NCBI GenBank assembly: GCA_017399225.1
Contig: JAFQEB010000032.1
Location: 1-25,069 of the forward strand
Source of the DNA: Clostridia bacterium
Lineage (GTDB): Bacteria; Bacillota_A; Clostridia; Christensenellales; Aristaeellaceae
DNA length: 25,069 nucleotides
Reading direction: 5' to 3'
Shown in pieces: positions 9,301 through 16,091 of this stretch (the stretch's first letter is position 1; every line of letters starts with the position of its first letter). The notes below the pieces were generated by a model that saw nothing but the letters and a program-made list of their open reading frames with translations, was not told the DNA's origin and did not search any database. The translations under genes were made by a program, and so were the position numbers.

Positions 9301-9417
9301 AGCACCCTGGAGGTGGAGGGCATCATCGAAGGCAGCCCCGCCGCTTACGGCGACACGGTGGTCTTTGGCACCACCGGCAAGGGCAAGAGCTATGTGTATG
9401 CCATCAAGCTCCAGTAA
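6358..9417 (+). CDS. Large membrane-anchored PQQ-like beta-propeller protein
   Basis: This 1019-residue protein has four parts. Residues 1-195 are a low-complexity cytoplasmic tail with basic clusters, Pro/Ala and acidic patches. Residues 197-219 (GLLIGVIALLVVAALVLGML) form one membrane helix. About 225-490 is extracellular, with a beta domain followed by a Pro/Thr/Glu linker of EPT-type repeats. About 500-1019 is a set of blades with GKIYFLDLKDG, YADMGGILRCVD and GKLYLLDGLTGDV, typical of PQQ-like (quinoprotein alcohol dehydrogenase-like) propellers. I see no enzyme active site, so a structural or binding role at the cell surface is likelier. TTG at 6358 is chosen because AGGAG lies exactly 8 nt upstream; the nearby ATG at 6351 is out of frame and only 1 nt from that site, and the in-frame ATG at 6367 is too far. 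Confidence 0.88.
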   Translation: MDDMFDMNQKDQEQTVQAETTRVEPVAAEETKTAGRRRRTERNRESYNEMDIPLEDDDQTPEAEVPAATIGMPRTTAAAANASFGETRRAAPAPAETNVVPRLQTKYNPVVPGSVPSQGVPRPANGGTQQVRRPVPKVNTGTVRRPVNAEGYTPVEPLGRGRVGRADQELREPQQRRAVPQLDDGDEYEEERRGGKGLLIGVIALLVVAALVLGMLLIPADMPGPLGDLKRSVTGLLAPAQNIQAPAAAQGLTAFVSQDLVPYEITFNVTTNTSAHDVRIVDAAGNVLPTTTLMKNPFTESATVWVLNMVLENEYQGTVQVQINDGESWLDTEFRQLLTIDQDTKLRISEVPADKLPDVTANGSSPVDPLTADSSKEPTVSPAMAETQAPTDPAGLLPDAVVIDLPGGAAPADAVTDAPAWTPEPAQQPTATPTLAMTPTPTVRITAEPTAEPTEQPTPEPTPEPTPEPTATPKPTAVPTAKLEAAAAESADPSLIAVEKVYNGSKQVDSYQRNEKSIINMPAGESYLTRRNGVFTFRGNAFRQNGAVGTIAEPTEMTELWRAEAGKLEIKSRTLYGFGPYAQPVIVNWTTEMRKAMKLDESRLNQSAMKEVIIAGQDGKIYFLDLKDGSAIREPINLGYAMRSTPSLHPLGYPIMTVGQYSNKLPEKTGKTMGLYYFNMLDCEQVRLIDGLDGDRDRQYYNVGAFDTSALFDRNSNTLIAVGTNGLLYTEKLDTVIYQAEDGGIGKFVFGDIQEQAILMSHTKGQDTSEAAVESSLAMYGSYAFYADMGGILRCVDTTTMTTVWAVDTGDAVRAAVALDLEQETNTLWLYTANTITNRSKKTGDVTIRRFNAMTGEEDWAFAVNCVRKSGKKDSYAKDVTAGAVASPVIGQHQLGEMVYFTLSSLSADGSAKVTGDSAAQPSVLMAMEKSTGKIVWSLKMDAYSYSSPLAVYAEDGRGWILQGCSNGKLYLLDGLTGDVISTLEVEGIIEGSPAAYGDTVVFGTTGKGKSYVYAIKLQ
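7710..7800 (+). repeat. Pro/Thr/Glu repeat linker inside the propeller gene
   Basis: Imperfect 12-base units of the type CCCACCCCCGAA encode PTPEPTPEP-like repeats, as in the wall- or membrane-spanning stalks of Gram-positive surface proteins. Such tracts change length easily. Confidence 0.75.
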
Positions 9418-9775
9418 ATGAACAAAAAAGCTCTTTACGGAAAGATAGAGAAGCGAAGGTCTCCGACGGCCAGAGGCTCTGCCCCTGGACCCCGCAAGGG
9501 ATTTCATCCCTTGACCCATTCTGCGATTGAGTAATCAGTGCCTATGTGGCTATGCGCGCATGGATATAGAGGGGACGAAAGCAAGTATTTCTTTGTTGCG
9601 CGCGCTTTGGCTCGGATCCATGAACAAGTTCATGGAGTCCTCACGTCGCTCAATCTCGACTTCTCCTTCATATGTAGTGAGAGGCGGCCCCCACCTGCGG
9701 TGGGGTACTGGAGTTACAACTGCGCTTTCGTTGTACTTTGGCCTTTCCCCTATTTCCAGCGAAGAACCACAAATT
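9418..9775. repeat. Gene-free gap with several hairpin repeats
   Basis: No convincing gene is present; the short ORFs here have no family look. Perfect inverted repeats are CAAGGGAT-TTC-ATCCCTTG near 9494-9512, TCCATGAAC-AA-GTTCATGGA at 9617-9636 and CCCCACC-TGC-GGTGGGG at 9689-9705. The motif around the first (AGAGGCTCTGCCCCTGG before the hairpin) resembles a dispersed intergenic repeat of gut Firmicutes; this is recalled, not searched. The first hairpin may also stop transcription of the propeller gene, but it has no T run. Confidence 0.55.
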
Positions 9776-9818
9776 AGCGGGCTCCTGCAAAATCAATGCA
9801 GGAGCCCGCTGAATTTTT
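9776..9818. terminator. Strong terminator hairpin downstream of pgsA
   Basis: AGCGGGCTCCTGCA (9776-9789) pairs perfectly with 9797-9810 around a 7-nt loop. On the plus strand the stem is followed by GAATTTTTAC; on the minus strand, 14 nt past the pgsA stop, by AATTTG. It can act in both directions, as expected between convergent transcripts. Confidence 0.8.
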
Positions 9819-9831
9819 ACTTGAGATACGA

Positions 9832-10416
9832 TTACTGCTGCGCACGGGCGGCTTTGACCTCCCGGAGGGTCTTGAGTGCTGCCCGGGTGTAATCCACCAG
9901 CGCGATGATGGCGATGCCCACGGCGATCCACAGGATCCACCGGTCGATGGGGAAGCTGATGACCTCAAAGTCAAAGTGCCAGAAGGAGAGCACCAGCGCC
10001 AGGATGAAGCTGAACTGTGCCAGCTTGCCCCAGATGTTGGAGTAGACCACGATGCCGTTGTGCAGCATGTAGGAGCTGCCATAGATCATCACGGCCTCCT
10101 TGATGATGACGATCACGATGGCCGGGATGGGGAAGACGCCGGCCACGCCCTGCATCACCAGCGCCGTGCAGACCATCAGCTTGTCGGCCAGGGGATCCAT
10201 CAGCTTGCCGAAGTCGGTGATGAGGTTGTACTTGCGGGCGATGTATCCGTCCAGCCAGTCGGTGAAGGAGGCGACGCAGAAGGTCAGCAGCGCCATTTTG
10301 CCATACCCCATCAGATGCAGCAGGACAAACACCGGGATCAGAAGCAGGCGGAGGATGGTCAGCACATTGGGGACGTTCCAGATATTGGTCAGATAGCGTT
10401 CACGAAAGCTGCTCAC
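9832..10416 (-). CDS. pgsA: CDP-diacylglycerol-glycerol-3-phosphate 3-phosphatidyltransferase
   Basis: This 194-residue integral membrane enzyme makes phosphatidylglycerol phosphate from CDP-diacylglycerol and glycerol 3-phosphate, the first committed step of anionic phospholipid synthesis. The CDP-alcohol phosphotransferase signature is complete: D56-G57-x2-A60-R61-x8-G70-x3-D74-x3-D78, with D53 just before it. Several hydrophobic segments follow, consistent with a six-helix membrane protein. The length matches PgsA of Firmicutes. PgsA is preferred over other family members because of length and the NVPNVLTILR start typical of it. The start is GTG at 10416, with AAAGG 8 nt upstream. It is transcribed away from the RNase PH fusion gene and ends at a strong terminator. 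Confidence 0.9.
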   Translation of the reverse strand: MSSFRERYLTNIWNVPNVLTILRLLLIPVFVLLHLMGYGKMALLTFCVASFTDWLDGYIARKYNLITDFGKLMDPLADKLMVCTALVMQGVAGVFPIPAIVIVIIKEAVMIYGSSYMLHNGIVVYSNIWGKLAQFSFILALVLSFWHFDFEVISFPIDRWILWIAVGIAIIALVDYTRAALKTLREVKAARAQQ

Positions 10417-10736
10417 GGGAAGAACCTTTCCGCAGACCAGATGCCTGCTGTTTTACGGAGACCGGCGGGGCCTCTTCGAATAATAAGAGGGATGAAACAA
10501 AATACTATTCGCCAGAAAACGGCAAAAATCCTTCATCTTGCGTAAAAAGCAGACCGAAGTGTGGGCTGCAAGGGATATGATACCACAAAAGAAAGGGAAT
10601 TACCAGCCCTGCGATGATGTTTTGAGACGCGGAAATGAGGTTTTCAGCAGGAATCAAAGGGAAGGGTGAAGAATAATTCAAGATGGGTAATTTTGCTTGA
10701 CTGAAAAGAATATTCATATATGAGGAGGAAACGCAC
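10417..10736. other. Intergenic region between divergent pgsA and the rph-rdgB fusion
   Basis: These 320 bases hold no gene. CCTCTT/AAGAGG (10471-10476/10485-10490) forms a small hairpin in the pgsA leader. The plus-strand end is AT-rich and probably carries the promoter of the downstream cluster, but I find no hexamer pair with proper spacing at a sensible distance from the start codon. Confidence 0.5.
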
Positions 10737-12068
10737 ATGATCCGTTTCGACGGCCGCACGCCTGAGCAGGCGCGTCCCATTTCCATTCAGACCGATTTCG
10801 TCCGCACGGCGGCGGGCTCCTGCCTGATCGCCACGGGCAATACCCGCGTGATCTGCACAGCCTCGGTGGAGGAGAGCGTGCCGCCCTTCCTCAAGGGTAA
10901 GGGCCAGGGCTGGGTGACGGCGGAGTATGCCATGCTGCCTGCCTCTACCGGCCAGCGCAAGAAGCGCGACGGCATCAAGAAGGATGGCCGCAGCGTTGAG
11001 ATCCAGCGCCTGATCGGCCGCAGCCTGCGTCAGGCGGTGGACCTGACCAAGCTGGGCGAGCGCACCATCACCCTGGACTGCGACGTGCTGGAGGCCGACG
11101 GCGGCACCCGTACCGCGTCCATCACCGGCGCGATGGTGGCCCTGACCCTGGCGATTGCGAGGCTTATGCGGGAGGGCAAGCTGATCCAGTCGCCCATCGT
11201 GCATCAGGTGGCGGCGGTCTCCGTGGGCGTGGTGGGGGACACCCCCTGCTGCGACCTGTGCTACGTTGAGGATAGCAAGGCGCAAGTCGACATGAACCTG
11301 GTGATGAACGAAAAGGGCGAATTCATTGAGCTGCAGGGTACCGGCGAGGGCCGCGCCTTCACCGCCGATGAGCTGAATGTGCTGCTGCAGTACGGCAAGA
11401 AGGGCATCGAGGATCTGATGACTGCCCAGAAGGAGGCCCTGGGCGACGCGGCGCGCTACATCTGCGCCAAGCCTCCGCTGGTGGTGGCCTCCGGCAACCT
11501 GCACAAGATCCGCGAGCTGCAGCACATCTTCGGCGACTACTACACCGTCGTGCCCATGACTGCCACGGGCTTCACCGGCGATATTGACGAGAACGCCACG
11601 ACCTTCGCGGGCAACGCCGCCATCAAGGCGGAGACCGTCTGCGCGGCGACGGGCCTGCCCACCCTGGCTGACGACAGCGGCCTCACTGTGGACGCCCTGG
11701 ACGGCGAGCCCGGCGTGTACTCCGCCCGCTACGCCATGATGAACGGCGAGGGCGAGGGCGACGCGGACAACAACGAGCTGCTCCTGCGCCGGATGAAGGG
11801 CCGCACCCGCCGCTCCTGCGCGTTCCAGTGCGCCATCGCGCTGGCCCGCCCGGGTGAGGAGACCCTGATCGCTGAGGGTTCCTGCCCCGGCACGCTCCTG
11901 GAGGCCCTGCGGGGCAACGGCGGCTTCGGCTACGACCCCCTCTTCCTCTACGAGCCCCTGGGTAAGACCTTCGCTGAGGTGACCGAGGAGGAGAAGAACG
12001 CCATCAGCCACCGCGCCCGCGCGTGCGAAAAGATGCTGGAGATCATGAAGGAGCTGCACGAATGCTGA
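10737..12068 (+). CDS. Fusion of RNase PH and XTP/dITP pyrophosphatase (Rph-RdgB)
   Basis: The 443-residue protein joins two complete enzymes. Residues 1 to about 242 are RNase PH, which trims tRNA 3' ends by phosphorolysis: the phosphate-binding [10 protein letters not shown] motif (122-131, R125) and conserved D179 and D185 are present. Residues about 247-443 are the Ham1/RdgB pyrophosphatase, which hydrolyses ITP, dITP and XTP to keep damaged purines out of nucleic acids: SGNLHKIRE (252-260), ADDSGL (311-316), GGFGYDPLF (395-403) and SHRARA (424-429) are intact. The linker is only a few residues. In Bacillus subtilis these are adjacent separate genes (rph-ysnA-ysnB), so this is that operon with the first two genes fused. 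GAGGAGG lies close before the ATG. Its end overlaps the phosphodiesterase gene by 7 nt. Confidence 0.95.
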   Translation: MIRFDGRTPEQARPISIQTDFVRTAAGSCLIATGNTRVICTASVEESVPPFLKGKGQGWVTAEYAMLPASTGQRKKRDGIKKDGRSVEIQRLIGRSLRQAVDLTKLGERTITLDCDVLEADGGTRTASITGAMVALTLAIARLMREGKLIQSPIVHQVAAVSVGVVGDTPCCDLCYVEDSKAQVDMNLVMNEKGEFIELQGTGEGRAFTADELNVLLQYGKKGIEDLMTAQKEALGDAARYICAKPPLVVASGNLHKIRELQHIFGDYYTVVPMTATGFTGDIDENATTFAGNAAIKAETVCAATGLPTLADDSGLTVDALDGEPGVYSARYAMMNGEGEGDADNNELLLRRMKGRTRRSCAFQCAIALARPGEETLIAEGSCPGTLLEALRGNGGFGYDPLFLYEPLGKTFAEVTEEEKNAISHRARACEKMLEIMKELHEC

Positions 12069-12553
12069 GAGCCCTGATCCTGTCGGACATTCACGGTGAG
12101 GACACGACCCTGCACTGGCTGCTGGAGCAGGTATGGAAGCAGGTCGGCCCCATCGACGCCTACATCTGCCTGGGGGACGGCGTCCGCGACTTTGAACGCG
12201 TGGAAGGCTTCATCCGCCAGCGGGACGAGCACGCGACCATGTATGCCGTCCGGGGCAACAACGATTTTGCGAATCATGTGCCGGACAGGCTGCTGATCCA
12301 CTTCGGCGGGCTGAAGATATTCCTGACCCACGGGCACATGCAGCGGGTGAAGTCCACCATGGACTACCTTATCAGTGCCGCGCGGACGGCCGGGGCGGAT
12401 ATCGCTCTCTACGGCCACACCCACTGCCCGGACGTGGAGTACACCACCCCCTGGCTGGTGAACCCCGGTGCGGTCAGGGACGACCGCTGCGCGCTGCTGG
12501 AGATCGAAAACGGCAAGCCCCATGTGAAGATGCTCAGCCTGGGGTTCAAGTAA
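12062..12553 (+). CDS. YfcE/MJ0936-type metallophosphodiesterase
   Basis: This 163-residue cytoplasmic protein has the calcineurin-like fold of the small YfcE/MJ0936 (YsnB) group, which hydrolyse phosphodiesters in vitro; the natural substrate is unknown. All metal-binding blocks are present: SDIHG with D9 and H11, LGDG with D39, RGNND with N66/N67 and D68, LTHGH with H90 and H92, and YGHTH with H119 and H121. The ATG at 12062 is chosen because AAGGAG lies 8 nt before it and the protein then starts directly at the first beta strand; a longer in-frame start at 12023 would add unrelated residues. It overlaps the stop of the Rph-RdgB fusion, which suggests translational coupling, and stands 20 nt before nadE. 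Confidence 0.9.
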   Translation: MLRALILSDIHGEDTTLHWLLEQVWKQVGPIDAYICLGDGVRDFERVEGFIRQRDEHATMYAVRGNNDFANHVPDRLLIHFGGLKIFLTHGHMQRVKSTMDYLISAARTAGADIALYGHTHCPDVEYTTPWLVNPGAVRDDRCALLEIENGKPHVKMLSLGFK

Positions 12554-12573
12554 CGGAAAAGCGAGGTGATCGC

Positions 12574-14496
12574 ATGCAAGGAATTCTGCGCGTGGCGGCA
12601 GCCGTGCCGCACCTGTACCTGGGCAATGTGGACAGGAACGTTCAGGCCCACCTGGAGAAGATCAACGAGGCGAAGGAGAAGCACGCTACGGTGGTGGTGT
12701 TCCCGGAGCTGTCCCTGACGGGGGCAAGCTGCGGAGATCTGTTCCGGCAAAAGACTTTGCAGGAGGCGGTGCTGGCAGGGCTGATGGCTATCCGCGACGG
12801 GATGCCGGAGGGCATTGCCGCCGTGGTGGGCGCGCCCATTGCCTGGTGCGGTAAGCTGTACGACTGCGGTGTGGTGATGTGCAGAGGCGAATTCCTGGGC
12901 GGGGTGCCCAAGATGTATATCCCTGCAGGCCAGACCCGCTGGTTCCGCAGCGGCTGCGAGCTGGACCCTGAGAAGACTTATTATCCTGCTGACGGCCTGA
13001 CGCTGGAAAATGACCTGTACCTGCGCGGTACGGACGGCGCGTCCTTTGCTGTGACCTTTGCGGACGACCTGTGTGCGCCCATTCCCCCGGCAACCAAGCA
13101 GACCATGGCTGGCGCGGAGACAGTGTTGTGCCTGTCCTCCGCCCCGACCATGGTCGGCAGCCGGGAGCGCATCCGCGATAAGGTGCGCCAGTTCAGCGCC
13201 GATTGCCTGTGCGGCTGCCTCTATGTGGAGGCGGGCCCTGGCGAATCTACGGCGGACGTCCTGTGCGGCGGCGGCACGGCTGCAGCCGAGTGCGGCGAAA
13301 GCCTCCGGGAGAGCGCCGCCTTCATTGCCGACGACTACCTGCTGACCGCCGACTTTGACCTGGAGCGCATTGCCGCCGACCGCCTGCGCAGCAGCGTTTT
13401 CGCCGACTGTGCACTCCGGCACAACGCGGATGACCACGGGGAGGACTGCGTCGGGCTGCCACTGCTGCTCCCCCCCGACGTTCTCCCCGACCTGCATATC
13501 CCCCAAAATCCCTTCGTGCCCGATGATCCTGACCGCTGCACCCGTCGCTGCCTGGAGGTGTTCGATATCCAGGCTCACGGTCTTGCAAGGCGTATGCAAA
13601 TCACCGGCGGCAAGGTGGTCGTGGGCATCTCCGGCGGCCTGGATTCCACCCTGGCTCTGCTGGTCGCCTGCCGTGCGGTGGATATACTGCACCTGCTCCG
13701 CACCAACATCCTGGGTGTGACGATGCCCTGTTTCGGCACCACCGACCATACCTACCAGTCCGCGCTGGATCTGATGACCGCCCTGGGCGTGCAGCAGAAG
13801 GAGGTGCGCATCCACAAGGCCGTGCGCCAGCACTTTGATGACATCGGCCATGACGAGGCCATCCGTGACGTGACCTACGAGAACGCGCAGGCCCGCGAGC
13901 GTACCCAGGTGCTGATGGATCTCTCGAACCAGTTCGGCGGCATTGTGCTGGGTACCGGTGACCTGTCGGAGATCGCCCTGGGCTGGTGCACCTACAATGG
14001 CGACCACATGAGCATGTACGGCGTGAACGCGGGCGTGCCCAAGACGCTGGTGCGCCATGTGACCCGCACCGTCAGCGAGCAGCCCGATTTCGCCGCAGCC
14101 CGCGAGGTGCTCCTGCGCATCCTGGATACCCCCATCAGCCCGGAGCTGCTGCCCCCGGACGAGAAGGGCGACATCGCCCAGCAGACCGAGGACATCGTCG
14201 GGCCCTATGCGCTGCACGACTTCTTCCTCTACTATGCCGTGCGCTATGGCTACGCCCCCAGCCGCATCTATGAGATGTGCTGCATCGCCTTCCGGGAGGA
14301 GTACGACCCCGCCGTCATCCTGAAGTGGCTCAAGAATTTCTACCGCCGCTTTTTTACCCAGCAGTTCAAACGCAACTGCTCGCCGGACGGCGCTGCCGTG
14401 GGCTCGGTGAGCCTCAGCCCCCGGGGGGCGTGGGCAATGCCCTCGGACGCCCAGGCGGCCGCATGGCTCAATGCCTGCGAGGAGATCGTTCCGTAA
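12574..14496 (+). CDS. nadE: Two-domain NAD synthetase with a degenerate glutaminase domain
   Basis: The 640-residue length and layout match glutamine-dependent NAD synthetase, which amidates deamido-NAD in the last step of NAD synthesis. Residues about 5-270 are the nitrilase-like glutaminase domain and about 325-640 the ATP-dependent synthetase, with the PP-loop SGGLDS at 353-358 and GTGDLSEIALGWCTYNGDH near 460-478 intact. The glutaminase triad is not intact. E45 (FPELSLTG) and K113 (VPKMYIP) are there, but the usual CEDLW is ADDLC, so the nucleophilic cysteine is A163, and the EFYE motif after the lysine is missing (QTRWFRSG). The protein therefore probably uses free ammonia, or takes it from another enzyme. 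GAGG lies 7 nt before the ATG. Confidence 0.9.
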   Translation: MQGILRVAAAVPHLYLGNVDRNVQAHLEKINEAKEKHATVVVFPELSLTGASCGDLFRQKTLQEAVLAGLMAIRDGMPEGIAAVVGAPIAWCGKLYDCGVVMCRGEFLGGVPKMYIPAGQTRWFRSGCELDPEKTYYPADGLTLENDLYLRGTDGASFAVTFADDLCAPIPPATKQTMAGAETVLCLSSAPTMVGSRERIRDKVRQFSADCLCGCLYVEAGPGESTADVLCGGGTAAAECGESLRESAAFIADDYLLTADFDLERIAADRLRSSVFADCALRHNADDHGEDCVGLPLLLPPDVLPDLHIPQNPFVPDDPDRCTRRCLEVFDIQAHGLARRMQITGGKVVVGISGGLDSTLALLVACRAVDILHLLRTNILGVTMPCFGTTDHTYQSALDLMTALGVQQKEVRIHKAVRQHFDDIGHDEAIRDVTYENAQARERTQVLMDLSNQFGGIVLGTGDLSEIALGWCTYNGDHMSMYGVNAGVPKTLVRHVTRTVSEQPDFAAAREVLLRILDTPISPELLPPDEKGDIAQQTEDIVGPYALHDFFLYYAVRYGYAPSRIYEMCCIAFREEYDPAVILKWLKNFYRRFFTQQFKRNCSPDGAAVGSVSLSPRGAWAMPSDAQAAAWLNACEEIVP

Positions 14497-14507
14497 ACGG
14501 AATTTTT
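14489..14507 (+). terminator. Small terminator overlapping the nadE stop codon
   Basis: TTCCG and CGGAA form a 5-6 bp stem that contains the TAA stop, followed directly by TTTTT. The stem is short, so termination may be partial; nrdR has its own promoter just downstream. Confidence 0.5.
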
Positions 14508-14528
14508 CTCCGGGGATCACATTTCCCC

Positions 14529-14557
14529 TTTACGAGGGGTACAAAATATGGTATAAT
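14529..14557 (+). promoter_or_regulatory. Promoter of nrdR
   Basis: TTTACG (14529-14534) and TATAAT (14552-14557) are 17 bp apart, 45 nt before the start codon. Confidence 0.75.
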
Positions 14558-14602
14558 CATCGGAGTAGAACTACCATCGCTGACCGCAGGAGGTTTGCCT
14601 GT

Positions 14603-15070
14603 ATGAAGTGCCAATACTGCAACTGTCTGGATAGCAAGGTGATCGACTCCCGTCCCACGGAGGAGGGCAGCAGCATCCGCCGCCGCCGTGAGTGCATCAA
14701 CTGCGGGCGGCGCTTCACCACCTATGAGAAGATCGAGATGCTGCCGCTGATGGTCGTCAAGCGCGACGGCCGCCGCGAAGCCTTTGATGTGCAGAAGATC
14801 AAGGCCGGCATCGTACATGCCTGCGAGAAGCTGCCCATTTCCATGCAGCAGGTGGATGAAATGACTGCCCGCATCGAGCAGTCCGCCTATGCCGGTATGG
14901 AGGGCGAGATCGCCAGCCAGCGCATCGGCGACATGGTGATGAAGGAGCTCAAGGCGGTCAACGACGTGGCCTACGTCCGCTTTGCGGCGGTGTACCGCCT
15001 CTTTACCGACATCGGCGATTTCCAGCAGGAGCTGCAACGGCTGCTGGATGAAAATGCAAAGAAGAATTGA
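14603..15070 (+). CDS. nrdR: Transcriptional repressor NrdR
   Basis: The 155-residue protein is a full-length NrdR, the ATP/dATP-sensing repressor of ribonucleotide reductase genes. The N-terminal zinc ribbon is complete (C3, C6, C31, C34) with the basic RRRRECINCGRRFTTYE stretch, and the ATP-cone domain fills about 49-139 (VVKRDGRREAFD onward). The start at 14603 is fixed by AGGAGG 9 nt upstream and by MKCQYC, the usual NrdR beginning; a longer in-frame ORF upstream runs through the promoter and is not real. No reductase genes or clear NrdR-box pair are seen nearby, so its targets lie elsewhere. It is monocistronic, between its own promoter and terminator. Confidence 0.96.
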   Translation: MKCQYCNCLDSKVIDSRPTEEGSSIRRRRECINCGRRFTTYEKIEMLPLMVVKRDGRREAFDVQKIKAGIVHACEKLPISMQQVDEMTARIEQSAYAGMEGEIASQRIGDMVMKELKAVNDVAYVRFAAVYRLFTDIGDFQQELQRLLDENAKKN

Positions 15071-15080
15071 TGAGCATCTG

Positions 15081-15117
15081 CCCGGCGCTGGGATATCGGC
15101 GCCGGGTTTGATGTTTT
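15081..15117 (+). terminator. Terminator of nrdR
   Basis: CCCGGCGC (15081-15088) and GCGCCGGG (15099-15106) form an 8-bp GC stem, followed by TTTGATGTTTT, 10 nt after the nrdR stop. Confidence 0.8.
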
Positions 15118-15152
15118 GGGGATGTGCTGCATGACAGATGAGTGGCAATGAC

Positions 15153-15181
15153 TTGTATGGAGGGTCTGCCTGTGCTATAAT
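15153..15181 (+). promoter_or_regulatory. Promoter of the small membrane protein gene
   Basis: TTGTAT (15153-15158) and TATAAT (15176-15181) with a 17-bp spacer, 47 nt before the ATG. Confidence 0.75.
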
Positions 15182-15228
15182 GAAGGCATAAACGAAACCT
15201 GAAGATCCGGGAAGGCGAGGGGCTGCGA

Positions 15229-15975
15229 ATGCGCACGGCTGTATTGCTGCTGGATATCCTGCTGGGCGCGGGCCTGATCTGGTGCATGGTACACGGAAAA
15301 CTTCCGCAGCTGCCGGAGGAAAAAGGCCGCACCGGGCCTCTGTTGGGGGTGGCATATGTCCTTACGGGCAGCATCCTCCTTTTGGTAGTGCTGCTTTGTA
15401 TAATCCCACTGCTGGTATCTTGGCAGATGGGCCTGATGGGCTGGCTGCTGGCAGCATGCTTTCTGCCGGAATGTGCCCAGTTGCTGCTGTGGCGCATTCG
15501 CTGGCAGGAGGAAGGCTTTGCCTGGCGGGATGGCTGGGGCGTGGAGCGCAGGTACGCCTGGCAGGAAGTGCTGGGGGCGGAACGGACGACCATTTATTAC
15601 GGTAAAGGAGGCAGGGCACGTGTGGTGATCGTGCACCTGCCGGATCGTTCTCTGGTGCTGGAGGAGCGACGGGATGCTGCGTTTCTGGTGGAACTGGAGA
15701 ATCGACGGGGAGCGCTGCCTCCGCTGCGCCCGCGGCGCGGGCCCTGGCAAGGCCGCGTGAAGGATGTGGCGCGCTACCGGATGGATAATGCGCTGGGACT
15801 GGGCCTCGGCGGCGCAATGCTGGTGATGGGCCTGGATGCGAAAATCGGAATTTTCATTGCGGCAGCGGCGTTTGTGCTGCTGTACACGCTGCTCAGAATG
15901 GTGCTGGGACATCATCACGCCCTCTCTGACAAGACGGCCTGGTTCTTCCTAGGGAGCGGAAACAGCTGGGTATAG
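15229..15975 (+). CDS. Uncharacterised membrane protein
   Basis: I do not recognise a family for this 248-residue protein. A hydrophobic segment at the N-terminus (about 3-21) and a longer one (about 37-85, probably two helices) precede a soluble part (about 90-190). That part contains WQEEGFAWRDGWGVERRYAWQEV, a pattern seen in small bacterial PH-like domains where a Trp-rich strand leads to a WxEV turn. A last hydrophobic pair lies at about 198-228 before a His-rich tail. It loosely parallels the zinc-ribbon membrane protein at 3335-4165, which also joins helices to a PH-like region, but similarity was not measured. GAGGGG stands 6 nt before the ATG. It has its own promoter and ends at a bidirectional terminator. 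Confidence 0.75.
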   Translation: MRTAVLLLDILLGAGLIWCMVHGKLPQLPEEKGRTGPLLGVAYVLTGSILLLVVLLCIIPLLVSWQMGLMGWLLAACFLPECAQLLLWRIRWQEEGFAWRDGWGVERRYAWQEVLGAERTTIYYGKGGRARVVIVHLPDRSLVLEERRDAAFLVELENRRGALPPLRPRRGPWQGRVKDVARYRMDNALGLGLGGAMLVMGLDAKIGIFIAAAAFVLLYTLLRMVLGHHHALSDKTAWFFLGSGNSWV

Positions 15976-15991
15976 CAATAACATGGTACGG

Positions 15992-16032
15992 AAAAGGCGG
16001 CCTGCCGATGTAATTCAGCAGGCCGCCTATTT
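15992..16032. terminator. Bidirectional terminator between the membrane protein and galM
   Basis: AGGCGGCCTGC (15995-16005) pairs with GCAGGCCGCCT (16018-16028). The stem is flanked by AAAA on the left (T run for galM on the minus strand) and TATTTAT on the right. Confidence 0.8.
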
Positions 16033-16091
16033 ATGCCAAAGCGCGATCCACGCCGGTTGGTCAGGCGCAAGCGCCACCGATGGCTGATGAC

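Noticed and set aside
5533..9519. A 1328-codon minus-strand ORF running opposite the propeller gene into rubrerythrin
   Set aside because: Only its last 204 codons are a recognisable protein. The rest is an antisense shadow produced by GC-rich codon bias, with low-complexity Gly/His/Arg sequence and no ribosome site.
9527..9892. Short plus-strand ORFs in the gap before pgsA
   Set aside because: They run through perfect hairpins and the terminator, have no ribosome site and no protein-like composition.
10700..10727. TTGCTT/TATATG as promoter of the RNase PH fusion
   Set aside because: The spacer is 18 bp and transcription would begin on top of the ribosome binding site.
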